DNA of 64,000 nt, from the NCBI GenBank assembly GCA_036346355.1, contig CM070579.1, positions 5,022,001 through 5,086,000 of the forward strand. The letters run 5' to 3'. The stretch's first letter is position 1. Every line of letters starts with the position of its first letter. The notes under the pieces were generated by a model, which saw nothing but the letters and a program-made list of their open reading frames with translations, made no database searches and was not told where the DNA came from. The DNA comes from Rhipidocladum racemiflorum. Taxonomy: Eukaryota > Streptophyta > Magnoliopsida > Poales > Poaceae. Position numbers and translations under genes: made by a program. Shown here piece by piece: positions 34,051-44,554 of the stretch.

Positions 34051-35394
34051 AATTGCTGTACCCAGCGTTTACAAAACCGATTTGCACCCAAAACTTATCG
34101 AAAATTGATAGAAATCGAATGAATATCGAAGTCAAACACTTTCAATTCAACGGTAAAAAAATATTCAAAAATAGACTAATTTTCGATGATTTTTCTTGAA
34201 AATCGGCAAACTAAGTGACATCATTTTCCTCATTGATTTTTATGATTTTCACCGATTTTCTTATTAAGTTTTTGGCACACTCAAGAAAAATTAGAAAAAA
34301 GAACAATTCAAGGAAAATTAGAAAAAATTGTATAAAATTGGAGAACAAAACCGCCCAGAAAACCAAGAAAAAAATCCTAATTAATCTATAAAACACCTTA
34401 GAGAAATTTTAATAATTTTTGAATTCATTTATTGCTTCTGAAAAATAAAAAACAATTAATGAAAAGGAATATAGACACTGTAGGATTTTTTATAAAAATT
34501 TAAATGCTTGATCATTATCTAAAATTTTAATGCTACCATAAATAGTGCCCAATGATCATGTAGTAAAATTTTCAAAAATATTAGACTTAATTTAATGCCC
34601 CTAGAAAATAAAAAAATAGAAGTGCGTATACAAAGACAATATTTTTTAAAAAATAATTAGGTTTGATAATCATCTAAAAATCTTAAATCATCATTAGCAT
34701 TGCCTCAGGACTAGGGATGGTAATGGGGACGTTCCCCAACAGGGAGGGGGAAACACCCCAATCTCCGAGAGAAGGAAATTCCCCTGTTCCCCGGCCCCAA
34801 CCCCGGCATCAGGGGCCACTTCGCTCCTTTTTCCATCCCCGTCGGGGTATCGGATCCCTGTGGGGAGCCATAACTGATACCAGCGCTAGAACCACCCCTA
34901 CCCCAAGGCTCCATCGATGCCCAAAACCACCCTACACTACAAGGTTGCAAACTTGTCCCGAGTGTTTTCCACACTCGGGACAAAGGACGAAACACTCGGG
35001 ATAGCCTATCCCGAGTGGTCACACTCGGCGTAGTGCACTCGGTGTTATTTTATCGGGAAAAGTAAGCTATGCAGTGTACTCTCGGAAAAAATAAATTCTG
35101 CAGAGTGCACTCTCGGGATAGCGCCATGCCCTAGTGTCACCCCGGGTGCGGCGTGGCGAAACGAGGCTAGCGACACGTCAGCTTTATGCAGTGGGCACTC
35201 GGGATAGGGTTATCTCGAGTGCACTCTCGGGTCTAGTCTATCAGAGTGCCCTCTCTGTTCTAAACATATGCTATACGAGTGCACTCTCGGTATAGACCTA
35301 TCTTGAAGTCTGCTTGTCGGTATAGACCTATCTGAGTGCACTCTCAGGATAACTACCATGCCCTAGCCACAAAGCAATTTGGTTCAAATTTTCA

Positions 35395-35545
35395 CTACAT
35401 TCACATTATCAATTTATATCCACAATATAATATTATCAAATCCACAATATCAATTCACATTTCAATAATACGCATCCACAATATCAATTCACATTTCAAT
35501 AATAGGCATCCACAATATCAATTCACATTACACGTTAAACCAATA
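35395..35545. repeat. short tandem repeat inside the CACTA element
   Basis: CACAATATCAATTCACATTTCAATAATA.GCATC occurs about three times in tandem with a period near 34 bp (around 35440, 35478, 35512), plus degenerate units before and after. Confidence 0.7.
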
Positions 35546-36039
35546 TAACGAAAACAACGCCATAACCCATCCACAAAATGTAACTCCATCGCACATTCAC
35601 ATACAATGCACATATCACTACCACAATATCAATTCAGAAGCGTATGAGAATTACCTCTTACATTTATATGACACAAGGTAAAACAACAAAACACATTTCT
35701 TCATTTAAGCAGTGCCAAATGTTGGTTTACGGAGCACACATCTCTACGGGTCGACATGAGAAATAAGCACCGGTAAAAAGGATTACCTATGTCTACCCAT
35801 TCCATGGTAGAGAATTCCACGCAGATGGTATGCCTTTTCAAACCTAGGAATAACCAAGCCAATTAAATAATTGAGTAAAGAAATAAATAATCCAATTAGG
35901 AAACCAAAACAATAACAAAAACTCAAAGTTTACCTTGAATCAATTTGAAGAACTTTCTCAAGGTTGTTCAACATCTTAATGCGGATAAGCCAAATCAAGA
36001 TAAAGCTACAACAGACACCACAAAGTCACAATAAATCGA

Positions 36040-36690
36040 TTACTCCCAAAAGAATGAATGTGGTTCAGATATACTACAAGAACAATAGTGTAGAGGAGTG
36101 TGGCCCGATGGGAAGGGTGCCGGTGGGGAGGAGGAGCCGGTGGGGAGGCGGCGGCGGGAGCCGGCGGCGCGGCGGCCGGAGGCGAGATAGGAAGGGGCCG
36201 GATGAGGCGGATGTCTGGCGGCCCAGCGAAGGAGAGGAGGCCGGGACGCTGACAGCGAAGGAGAGAGACAGCGGCGGCGGCCGGTGTGGCGAGCGGAGCG
36301 GCTAACTGGCGAAGGGAGAAGAGATGAGCCTTGTGAGTGGTAATTTGAAGAAGGAAGGAAGGCAGGAACTTGGAAAGGAAGGGGCAGGCGTGGCCAGGTG
36401 TGTGGCGGCGGGCCTAGGCTGGGGCGGGAGAGGATGGGCCCAGCCAGTGGCTGATGGAGGAGGAGGAGGAGGCAGAACCTGTTTGGAAGGAGGGCAGGCG
36501 GCCAGAGGAGGGAAGGCCGGGCGGCGGCCATGAAGGAAGCGGCAGCGTTACAGCGTCGAGCGGAAAGCGTCGGGTGGAGTCTGGCGGCGCGTTTAGTGTT
36601 GAGTGGAGTGCAGGCAAGGTGGTAATGAAGGAGCTTTACACGCCGAGTGCCCTCTCGGGATAAGCCTATCTGAGAGTGCCCTCTCGGCAT
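36040..36690 (-). other. GC-rich island in the CACTA element
   Basis: A 216-codon open frame on the minus strand and shorter ones on the plus strand come from a Gly/Arg/Pro-biased GC-rich island. The minus-strand product has a Leu-rich hydrophobic patch (FCLLLLLHQPL) but no recognised domain. Such islands in CACTA elements can be captured gene fragments or the element's own sequence; I cannot tell which. Confidence 0.3.
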
Positions 36691-37969
36691 ATAGGGGTTG
36701 ATGGTTGCCTAGACTTTGTTTGCTCAGAGTGCACTCTCGGTATAGGGGCTTTGATGGTTTCCCTAGACTCCGTTTTCTCCAGGTGCACTCTCGTTCTAAG
36801 ACTACATGTAAGTGCCCTCTCGGGATAGAAAGCTGATGGCGCGTCTTGTTTATAGGTGGGTGCCTAATCAGCTAATCTTGCATGTACCTTGAGGCACTCT
36901 CGGTATACATATATCTTTGAGTGCCCTCTCGGCATAGACATAATGTACATCAGTGCCCACTCGGGATAGATTGCCATGCCTCTGTTTGACATGGCGGTAG
37001 GTGATCTATATCAGTGTGCCCTCGCATTATTGTGACCTACGTGGACAACAGTCATATTACGAGTGTCCTCTCGGCATAGATGTCATATATTGAGAGCACA
37101 CTCGAATAAGGATTCTTTGTCCGAGAGGTATCTAAAATGAGAGTACACTCAGTATAGGATGCTCTACGCCGAGTGTGCACTCGGTTAGTTATTTTCACAC
37201 TCGCCCCAAAACTGGATTCTTGTAGTGCTATCCCCAAATCGACAACTAAATAGAGAGCTTACTTGGGGCTGGGGCACCACCGTGGAGGGCTGGAGGGGAG
37301 GGGCACTGTGGAGAGGAGTGGTGGCTGGTGGTGTAGTGGCTTCTCATCGATGGCTGTGGGTATGCGGCGTGGTGGCCCGATGGAGAAGCCTAGCGTGTTG
37401 GCGTGTTGGGTCGAGCGACGAGGAGGAGGGGATGAGGTGGAGGCGATCGGGCGAGGGCACGGAGCAAATGAAGGAGGAGGCAAGGCGAGGTAGAGGCGAG
37501 GCGGAGCAGTGGAGGTGACACGAAGGATGTGGAGGAGGAGCCGCGGAGGCGACAGGGGTGTCATGCCGAGCGACGAGGAGGAGGAGGGGAGGTGGAGGCG
37601 GAGGTGACGAGGGCGAGGGCACGAGGCAATGGGGGTGAGGCTGAGGTGCTGAGCAATGGGATATGCTTGGGGTGGGCTCGGGTAACAGGTACGGGGAGCG
37701 ATAGAATGTCTCAGTACATGTTTTCCCCATCGAGGACAAATTTCCCTTGTTAATAACCTCGCAGGAAAAAAACTCCTCTATCCCCGCCCCTTAATAGAGA
37801 AATTTCTTGGTAGGGAACGGAGAATGGGGCCTCATTGCCATCCCTACTCAGGACCTCACACAAAAAATTTAACCCTTTTGATAAATTTTTCTAAAGTTTT
37901 TTAAATTTGAATTTGAATTCAACCAGTTTCAAACATTGTACCGCTTCGATAAGTTCGATTTTCACACTA

Positions 37970-38355
37970 CGATGCAATTCTTCTCATCAAGGGCCTGTGT
38001 ATCAATGCACTTAAGTACATGCATATCAACGTACTCTGATGACATGATCTTACACGGATGCTACCAAATCTTTAAAATTCTTTTTTAAAAAAAACCCGAG
38101 TGGGCCCATGGGACCATAGACACAAACACTGCAAACACTAGTGCGCCCCACCGACGCATGGATTGCACTCCGATGCAATTCGTCCCATCGAGATTCAAGA
38201 AGCTGTGTATCGATGCACTTAAATTATATGCATTCCAATGTACTCTGATGACATGACCTTACATGGATACCATCAAATCTTTAAAATTATTTTTTAAAAG
38301 AAACCCGAGTGGGCCCACGGGATCATAGACACAAACACTGCAAACACTAGCGGGC
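37970..38355. repeat. tandem duplication of about 185-200 bp in the ERF promoter
   Basis: Copy 1 is 37970-38150 and copy 2 is 38171-38355. Both run from CGATGCAATTCNTCNCATC through GTACTCTGATGACATGA and AACCCGAGTGGGCCCA to CAAACACTAG. They differ by scattered substitutions. They lie directly upstream of the SHN-like ERF gene; copy 2 ends about 60 bp before its TATA box. Confidence 0.88.
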
Positions 38356-38411
38356 CCCCTTAGAAGCCTTTCAAACAAGCCGCGAATTGAACGCCACCTG
38401 CAACTCCCCCT

Positions 38412-38421
38412 CTATTTATAG
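38412..38421 (+). promoter_or_regulatory. TATA box of the ERF gene
   Basis: CTATTTATAGC lies about 140 bp before the start codon, immediately after the duplicated promoter block. Confidence 0.6.
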
Positions 38422-38557
38422 CCCCCCCCACAACTCGCCACACCACATTGATCGCCGTCGCCTCCTCCAGCCGCCACACACGCCGCGCGCACAGAGGCAG
38501 AGGGACAGCAAGGCGGCGGTCTCGCCGGTCGAGCAAGCAAGAGCGTCGCCGTCTCCG

Positions 38558-39170
38558 ATGGCGCGGCCGCAGCAGCGGTACCGCGGCGTGCGGCAGCGCC
38601 ACTGGGGGTCCTGGGTTTCCGAGATACGCCACCCCCTACTGTAATTCAGCTGCCCGATTGATCGAACAAATGCCTTCCGATTGTTTGCTTTCCTCGCATC
38701 GAATAGCGGCGCGGTCTGACCATGGCGGTTCCCTGGGCTCCCTCGCGTTTCGTTGCAGGAAAACGAGGATCTGGCTGGGCACCTTCGAGACGGCCGAGGA
38801 CGCGGCGCGCGCATACGACGAGGCGGCGCGCATCATGTGCGGCCCGCACGTGCGCACCAACTTCCCCCACGACGCCGACGCCGGCGGTCCGCCCGCCTCG
38901 TCGCTGTTCCTCTCCGCGGCGCTCCTCGCCAAGCTCCACCGCTTCAACCTCACGTCCGTGCAGGCCGCGCAGCGGAGCAAGAACGCCTCGACGGGCCCCT
39001 CGGCGTCCGTAGCGACGCGCACGACGCTGCCCGCCGGCAATGGCGCTGCGCCGTCGGCGGCGGCGGCGGCGGCGGCGGAGTGGAGCGGGGGGTTTCTTGA
39101 GGAGCAGTACGTGGAGCAGATGATCGAGGAGCTGCTAGATTCCGACTTCTCCATGGAGATCTCCTGCTAG
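38558..39170 (+). CDS. AP2/ERF transcription factor, SHINE/WAX INDUCER clade
   Basis: Two exons, 38558-38640 and 38759-39170, code for 164 residues. The 118-bp intron (GTAATT..TTGCAG) falls inside the AP2 domain, as is usual for this clade. The AP2 domain spans residues about 8-65: YRGVRQRHWGSWVSEIRHPL, then IWLGTFETAEDAARAYDEAA. The HWGSWVSEIRHPLL segment is diagnostic of the SHN/WIN group, nuclear activators of cuticular wax, cutin and cell-wall genes. The tail has an Ala run and ends with the acidic clade motif EQMIEELLDSDFSMEIS. The N-terminus is short, with the AP2 domain starting almost at once. The gene appears intact. Its promoter carries a tandem duplication just upstream. Confidence 0.93.
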
Positions 39171-39471
39171 TTATATACCCCCATGCCTTTCTTTCTCTGT
39201 CTCGTTTGTTCTGTTTCCGCTGTCTGTTTCTTTTTCAGTTTGTAGTAAGCTATGTCAGGAAGAACTCGAGGTTAGTTTGGCCAGACGAGTTCTCCAGTAG
39301 CTTGTGTATACAGTATGCCAGTAGCATCGTTAGAGCATAGTAAAGTTGGACCTTCATTTTTTGTACCACTATTAATATTGAAATTAGTGTCACTCCTGGG
39401 TTTTGATCTTTTCAGGCTCACTTTGACACTGCATTGGCTTTGCAAAAGCACTCGTTTTATTTTGGGTTTTG
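39171..39471 (+). other. 3' region of the ERF gene
   Basis: T-rich sequence after the TAG stop, with no ORF. TATTAATATTGAAATTAG around 39370 could be part of the polyadenylation region. Confidence 0.35.
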
Positions 39472-39655
39472 ATAAGTTTCATCCGGATGTTTTCTTTAGC
39501 AATCATCATCCAAATTCCTAGCCATTGGATTTGCTTTCAGATCGATGCACCCCCCCTGAATTCGAGGTGGGTTGATCCTACGGATGTGTGTTTTGATCGT
39601 ACGGGCTAAAATTTGGATGTTTTTTGGGATAAAAACATCCGGATGATACCTATAC
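39472..39655. mobile_element. MITE, GTATAGGTATCATC family, copy 2
   Basis: The left end is GATAAGTTTCATCCGGATGT and the right end is ACATCCGGATGATACCTATA. It is the same family as 18453-18660. The left end also occurs alone at 53155-53200, followed by CTTTAGCAACCAT. Confidence 0.6.
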
Positions 39656-40195
39656 ACTCTTTATTTTTACCTTCGATGTAATAGTTAGTTGAAAGTATCT
39701 ATTTTTGTAGCTATAGCAACATCTTACTGGAATTAGTAAAGATTCTAGAGCGAAGCACAGTACCACACAGCAACCGACAAACCGCCCCTTAATCACTGTG
39801 ACAAGTTTTTGAAATGAACAGGCTGAGCAAATTTAGAGTTAATGGCTAATTGAGCTGATAAGAACAATATCAAGATATAGGGAAAATTTCTGTTTTCTCG
39901 TGACCTTGAAAACAAAATTGCTGCCTACAAACAACATTGTTGAAAGTATTTGTTCACAGCTCACAAGAAGGGTGAATCTAGGGGAAAGGCCATTGAGCTC
40001 GCCATGTGTGAATCTAGTAATGTCACCATTGGCATCAAATGGGGACATTTGGAGTGCATGAATTTTGCAGTAATGTCACGGAAAACCGTTGAATTCTCGC
40101 GTTCCTAATGGGGTCTTGTCGGATTGAGCTAGACCATATTTGCCGTCACTGATCCCAATCCTTGTACATCGGATCCAACCCTGAAAGTCGCTAAG
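39656..40195. other. intergenic, no gene seen
   Basis: AT-rich. Nothing recognisable on either strand. Confidence 0.45.
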
Positions 40196-40424
40196 GCTGT
40201 GTTTGGTTTTCTGTACTAAATAGTATATGTATGAGATGGTTCAAGAAAAAAAGCCATCCATGTGCTTGGTTGTTTGAATGGAACCATCCAATCCTGGACC
40301 AAGTAAAACAAATTTGAGGAATATCCCCTCTAGATACTGAACCATCTCATTCACATAAAATAATGAAACCAAATGGTACGGAATCATCCCATTCAACCTC
40401 ATCCCATCAACCAAACATACCCTG
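40196..40424. mobile_element. MITE with GCTGTGTTTGGTT termini
   Basis: The left end is GGCTGTGTTTGGTTTTC and the right end is AACCAAACATACCC, about 228 bp apart. The interior has mirrored ATGAGATGGTTC/GAACCATCTCAT. TAA lies on the left and TGA on the right. Probably Tourist-type. Confidence 0.6.
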
Positions 40425-41199
40425 ACTGACGAGACTAGAGACAGGCCTCCTGAATTTCTACCTATGTTTCTGAACCTGTCTACCAATCACCTCGCAAAAT
40501 CAAGACCCATTTGCACGCAGGGTAAACTCCCAGCGGTTTGCCGACCACGCAACGAATCAGGCAGCATCATCTGGCCGGGGTACGTAACACGAATCTTGGC
40601 GTCCAGATGGCAGGACAGAAGGGCAGTTATGTCCACCAAGCCTGACCGACAGATCCACGACGAACCCCTGAGCCGCATCGCGGTGCTGCTGCGTGCGTCT
40701 TATTAGCCGGATCCGCTGCGCCATGGCAGGGCAGTGGCGATCCGAGGAGCAGATGCCGGGGTAATTGCCGCCGTGTAGTGCGACGTCATTGATGACATGA
40801 CAGTGAGTACTAGCCAAGCCAAGGGAGCCAGTGATTGGTGAGGTATTGTGCTGGTTGGTGTGGTATCTTGGGAGGATTCAGTTCATCATAGCATGTGGAG
40901 GCACATGCCCTTGCCCAATCATGCTGCTCCGGCGCCGGCGACCCCGCTTCGCTTTGCCGGCCTGGCCATGGAGACTTGCGATGCAAGAGACATCACCGTG
41001 CGTTAGGCCGTGTTCGTCAAAGAAATCAGCTGCCTTTTCTGGGTCTGAGGATTACCACTCATGAGGACATGGGAGTAAAGAGAACGAGCTCAGATCGACG
41101 GCTGCATATATTTTCTTCCGACTTCACCATTGCAGTCGTACGGGAATTCCAGAGGAATTCCATGGGAATCCAGCACAGATCCTTGCAAATTCCTACAGC
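40425..41199. other. intergenic, no gene seen
   Basis: Mixed-composition sequence without a recognisable exon or repeat end. Confidence 0.4.
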
Positions 41200-41585
41200 C
41201 AGTGGCGGAGCTAGAAAGATTCAATAAGGGGGGCTAAAAAAAGAGACATCCAAAATCAACGAGGTGCGCGCGAGGCTGAGCCACCGAGGCACTAGGCCGA
41301 GACAGAGCGGCAAGTCACCGGGAAGACGTGCGTGCGCTGCGCGAGGCCGAGGCACTAGGCAGAGCGGCGCCTCGCCTTGCCGTTGTTGCCATGAAGACGA
41401 ACTGACGCGATGCGAGTCATGGAGACGCTATGCGGTTTGCTAATTTGCTACTAATGCAATGCATTCAGAATTTCAGATGGCTAATTGCATAACTAATCGC
41501 TAATACCGATGGGCAGGGAGGCTTTTGGGGGCTGGCGTGAGGTGGGCTTCAGCCCCACCCAGCCCCACGAGCAGCTCCGCCTATG
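41200..41585. mobile_element. hAT MITE, CAGTGGCGGAGC
   Basis: The ends CAGTGGCGGAGCTAG and GCAGCTCCGCCTATG are flanked by a perfect 8-bp duplication CCTACAGC (41192-41199 and 41586-41593). 386 bp, no coding capacity. It shares terminal style with 29009-29576, 42038-42485 and 58397-58726. Confidence 0.92.
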
Positions 41586-41671
41586 CCTACAGCTATCTTG
41601 TGTTCTAGACGCGCGCCTGATCGTTATCGCGCTAGTATATAGCGTCGTGTGGCTAAATATAGAGAGTGACT

Positions 41672-41872
41672 AGGCAACGGTATACCGTTGCAACGGTATA
41701 GCCATGAAACTTATGAAACTTATCAGTTTCAGTGCTGGTTTCAAGAGTTTCAGTGTTTAGTTTCATCAGTTTCATGTTTTATTAGTTTTTAGTGCTAAGT
41801 TTCATGAGTTTCAGTGCAAAAAATCATAAGTTTCATGAGTTTCAGAGGTATACCGTTGCAACGGTATACCGT
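41672..41872. repeat. palindromic GGTATACCGTTGCAACGGTATACC repeat
   Basis: Each end of a roughly 200-bp unit carries the self-complementary block GGTATACCGTTGCAACGG. Between the ends are about six units of AGTTTCATGAGTTTCAGTG. A duplication at the borders could not be defined. Confidence 0.6.
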
Positions 41873-42037
41873 TTTTTAGTTTTTCTGCTAAATATATGCC
41901 GTAGTTTTGGCCGTGCTAACCACATGTTACGCGGGTTACTTTGTGGATTTCAGGACTTTGATCTGACGACGTTCATGACCTCATGGTTGTTGAGTCAAAC
42001 TTGTCAACCGTCAAACTGTGTGAGCATAGCCTCACAG

Positions 42038-42485
42038 CAGTGGCGGACCCAGGAAGAAATTATAGGTGGGGCAGGTTTAAAGTAGTATTAAAACGCTAAA
42101 AAGAATGCAATGTACCGTAACAACAATAGTACTATTAAAGAAGCATAAATATAACGTTCAACTAATACGATTAAAGAAGAATTAGCAAATAGGCAACATA
42201 CTACTCAGTTAACAATTGGTGAGGGACGAGGCAATTGTATGTTGAGGCGTTGAAATTGTCGGATGATGGCTTCATCATTAAGTGATTTGAAGATCTCTCT
42301 CCGTGTAGCAAACCATTAAGTCATTCATCCAATTGTTGGCAATCTTATTGCGTTTCTTGCTTGGTGCAACGTTCCAGCTTCCAAATTTATTGGGAATGCA
42401 TATGCAGTATATACAATATACTTGGGCTTTGTAAATTGTAGGTGGGGCAGCAGCCCAAGCTGCCCCACTGGTGGGTCCGCCCCTG
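42038..42485. mobile_element. hAT MITE, CAGTGGCGGACCC
   Basis: The ends CAGTGGCGGACCCAG and TGGGTCCGCCCCTG are flanked by a perfect 8-bp duplication CCTCACAG (42030-42037 and 42486-42493). 448 bp. AGGTGGGGCAG lies next to both ends. Confidence 0.92.
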
Positions 42486-43187
42486 CCTCACAGGCTAAGC
42501 AACTCGGCTGAAACACATTTTTGTAGAGTACAACAGAGATCTGCACTCCACACACGCACCCCACGGTACGTCCCAACTCACGTACACGTGGGTACGTCCA
42601 CTTGTACACGTGTAATTAGAAAGAAGGCTATCATCCTGCTAAAAATCTTGTTTGAGAGACCCATTCTTGACTAGGATTTATGTGAATGAATACGGACAAA
42701 GTCTAAGTATGTTTTAGTTCCCGACTGAAACACAGTTGAGCCAGCAACTTTTATGATTAGGGTTGTATTGGGTTTTGATCTCTGGGGTCTGTTTGATAGC
42801 CCAATCAGTATTTGACTATTTGCTGAAAAATATGGACGATTTCTCGGCCGAAAATTATAGATACTAGTCGTCAATCCGTGCAAATGCACGGGCTAGATAT
42901 TTGAAAAACTATTCTATTCTTTTTAGCAAAATTGTATCAAAATAAAAAAAACTTATCTTGTTAAGTGCTAAAGAAAGTTGATAAATGCAGTATTAAAAGC
43001 ACTGTTCTCTAGTTTAGCTATGATAAGTTGGAACATGGCCAATTGTATATACACGTAATATAAAATTTAAAAATTTGTGAATTGTATTCATGTTCTTTCT
43101 CTTAGTATTTTTTTATTTTCTTTTGTGAAGCAGTACGTATCGGTAGTTCTTCACTTTCCCCTTTGTCATCTCGGTTGCCAGCAGTGT
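42486..43187. other. intergenic with a partial repeat
   Basis: At 42871, ACTAGTCGTCAATCCGTGCA starts like the CTAGTTACATGCCCGTGC family but soon diverges. There is no gene. Confidence 0.4.
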
Positions 43188-44183
43188 TCAAAATCTCGTC
43201 GAGATTTCAGTAATCTCGACGGGGCAGAGATTCCAAATCTCGAGGATAAAAAATTAAAAATGTTCAAATTGCTACAGTAATTTCAAACCTAAATTGCTAC
43301 AACTTCATCCTGTTTTCAAGTTTTTAGGATCGGATTTAGCGCCTAATTTTTTGTGGTGAATTGTAATATATGTATGAGCAATACATGTAAAAAATTTGCA
43401 AAAAAATACATGTTGGAACCTCTTGTGAAAGCATGTTGGAGTTGTACACCATCAGAGTTCCAAGTTCAACTCATACACATGTTCTGCTGTTCAGTTCTTT
43501 AATACTTTAACCACTGAGAGAGCTAGAGAGGAGAGACTGATCCCTTGTGCAATTTTGCTATCTTCTTCACTATTTACTTTCTCCGGTCACCTTGACTCCT
43601 CACATCAGACTATTAGAGGCAGCTTGCCATGCCTCCATCCCAAGCTAGAGGCCAGAGCTTTAATCCTCCACCAGTCAGCACTCCACTGAGCGGTCGAGCC
43701 TTGCTCCACTACCTGACCCATCTCTAGTCCTCCAGTAGTCCAATCCACCGAGCCACCGAGGAGCCCTACCTCCAACCCTACTCTGAGTCTCGACTGCTGC
43801 TATGCAGGTAGCCAGCTCAACACGACTCCTCTCCGCTGACGGCCCGACGCAGCCTCGCCCTCGCTGCCTACCGTTGCTTCTATTGTTTTGCACTTCGTCT
43901 CCGCCCGTGCTCATGACACGGCGGCCACTGTGGCTTCGCGCCACGGAGCTTGCTCCATAGCCTGTTCGGCCGCTCGCATAGGTAGGGGATTTGTGTTTGG
44001 GGAGACCGACAGGAAGAGGCTAGTAGGGGATTGGATTTGGGGATTTGGAGATTTGGTGTTTGGGGGGGTTTCTGGTCTTGAATGAGCTCATTTGTGGGCT
44101 TTGGCACTTGGCCCGCTGATTTGCATTGACATTGTTGTAGGCGTGCGACGGCCCACTCGAAATGCCCATCTCTTGCTCGGGAG
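43188..44183. other. repeat end and GC-rich stretch
   Basis: CAGTGTTCAAAATCTCG at 43188 resembles the left end of the CAGGGTTCA family, followed by ATCTCGACGG/CTCGTCGAGAT words. A matching right end was not found. 43600-44100 is a CT-rich, then mixed region with open frames but no recognised protein. Confidence 0.35.
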
Positions 44184-44345
44184 TAGGAATGGCAACGGGT
44201 ATATACCCGGCGGGTATCACCACCCCGTACCCGTACCCGTGGTAGCAAAATCCACCCGCTACAATACCATACCCTCATACGGGTACAAAATTTACCCGTA
44301 CCCGTACCCGTGCGGGTAACGGGGACCCGCGGGTAACCCGCACCC
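44184..44345. mobile_element. left end of a TAGGAATGGCAACGGG hAT-like element
   Basis: Begins TAGGAATGGCAACGGGTA and continues with many TACCCG/CGGGTA units (44195-44342). No complementary right end follows before the CACTA-derived sequence, so it is truncated. Confidence 0.5.
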
Positions 44346-44554
44346 GAAAGTCAGGACTCAGGTTTCATGACAAAAGTTCTATTTTGTTTACATATAGTAC
44401 TCATATTTCGAAGGGTTACACAATTTGATTGTATACAATATATAATATGCTAGGCCCGGTAAGATCATATGCTATCATATTGACTGTACTAAGACAAAGT
44501 TGTGCATGCTTTCATTTATGTCACCTAGCTACTGTATTAATTGATGGTATGTGA

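Larger units (their letters stand above)
34935..37227. mobile_element. nonautonomous CACTA element
   Basis: Starts CACTACAAGGTTGCAAAC and ends GATTCTTGTAGTG, flanked by the 3-bp duplication CTA (34932-34934 and 37228-37230). Both subterminal regions carry dozens of CACTCGGGATAG/GAGTGCACTCTCGG units in both orientations, the expected binding sites for the subterminal-repeat protein. The middle has AT-rich CACAATATCAATTCACATT tandem units (35440-35545) and a GC-rich island (36100-36620). There is no transposase, so movement would need a helper. Confidence 0.92.
34712..37846. mobile_element. hAT-like element interrupted by CACTA
   Basis: The ends TAGGGATGGTAATGGGG and ATTGCCATCCCTA are flanked by a perfect 8-bp duplication CTCAGGAC (34704-34711 and 37847-37854). 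Without the 2293-bp CACTA insert and 3-bp duplication the element is about 840 bp. Its right half (37231-37700) is GC-rich with GGAGGCGAGG-type repeats and no recognisable protein. Confidence 0.9.
34050..37990. mobile_element. possible outermost host repeat of the 34.7-37.8 kb nest
   Basis: Sequence left of 34704 (AAAACCGATTTGCACCC, ATCGAAAATTGATAG) and right of 37855 (GAATTCAACCAGTTTC, CGATAAGTTCGATTTTC) is built from the same CGATTTTC/AACCGGTTT words as the CAGGGTTCA family. The two sides may be halves of one old member. I could not find both ends, so the borders are approximate. Confidence 0.3.

Noticed and set aside
35395..35545. CRISPR-like array of CACAATATCAATTCACATT units
   Set aside because: The spacing is short and irregular, the spacers are not distinct, and the host is a plant; it is an internal tandem repeat of a CACTA element.
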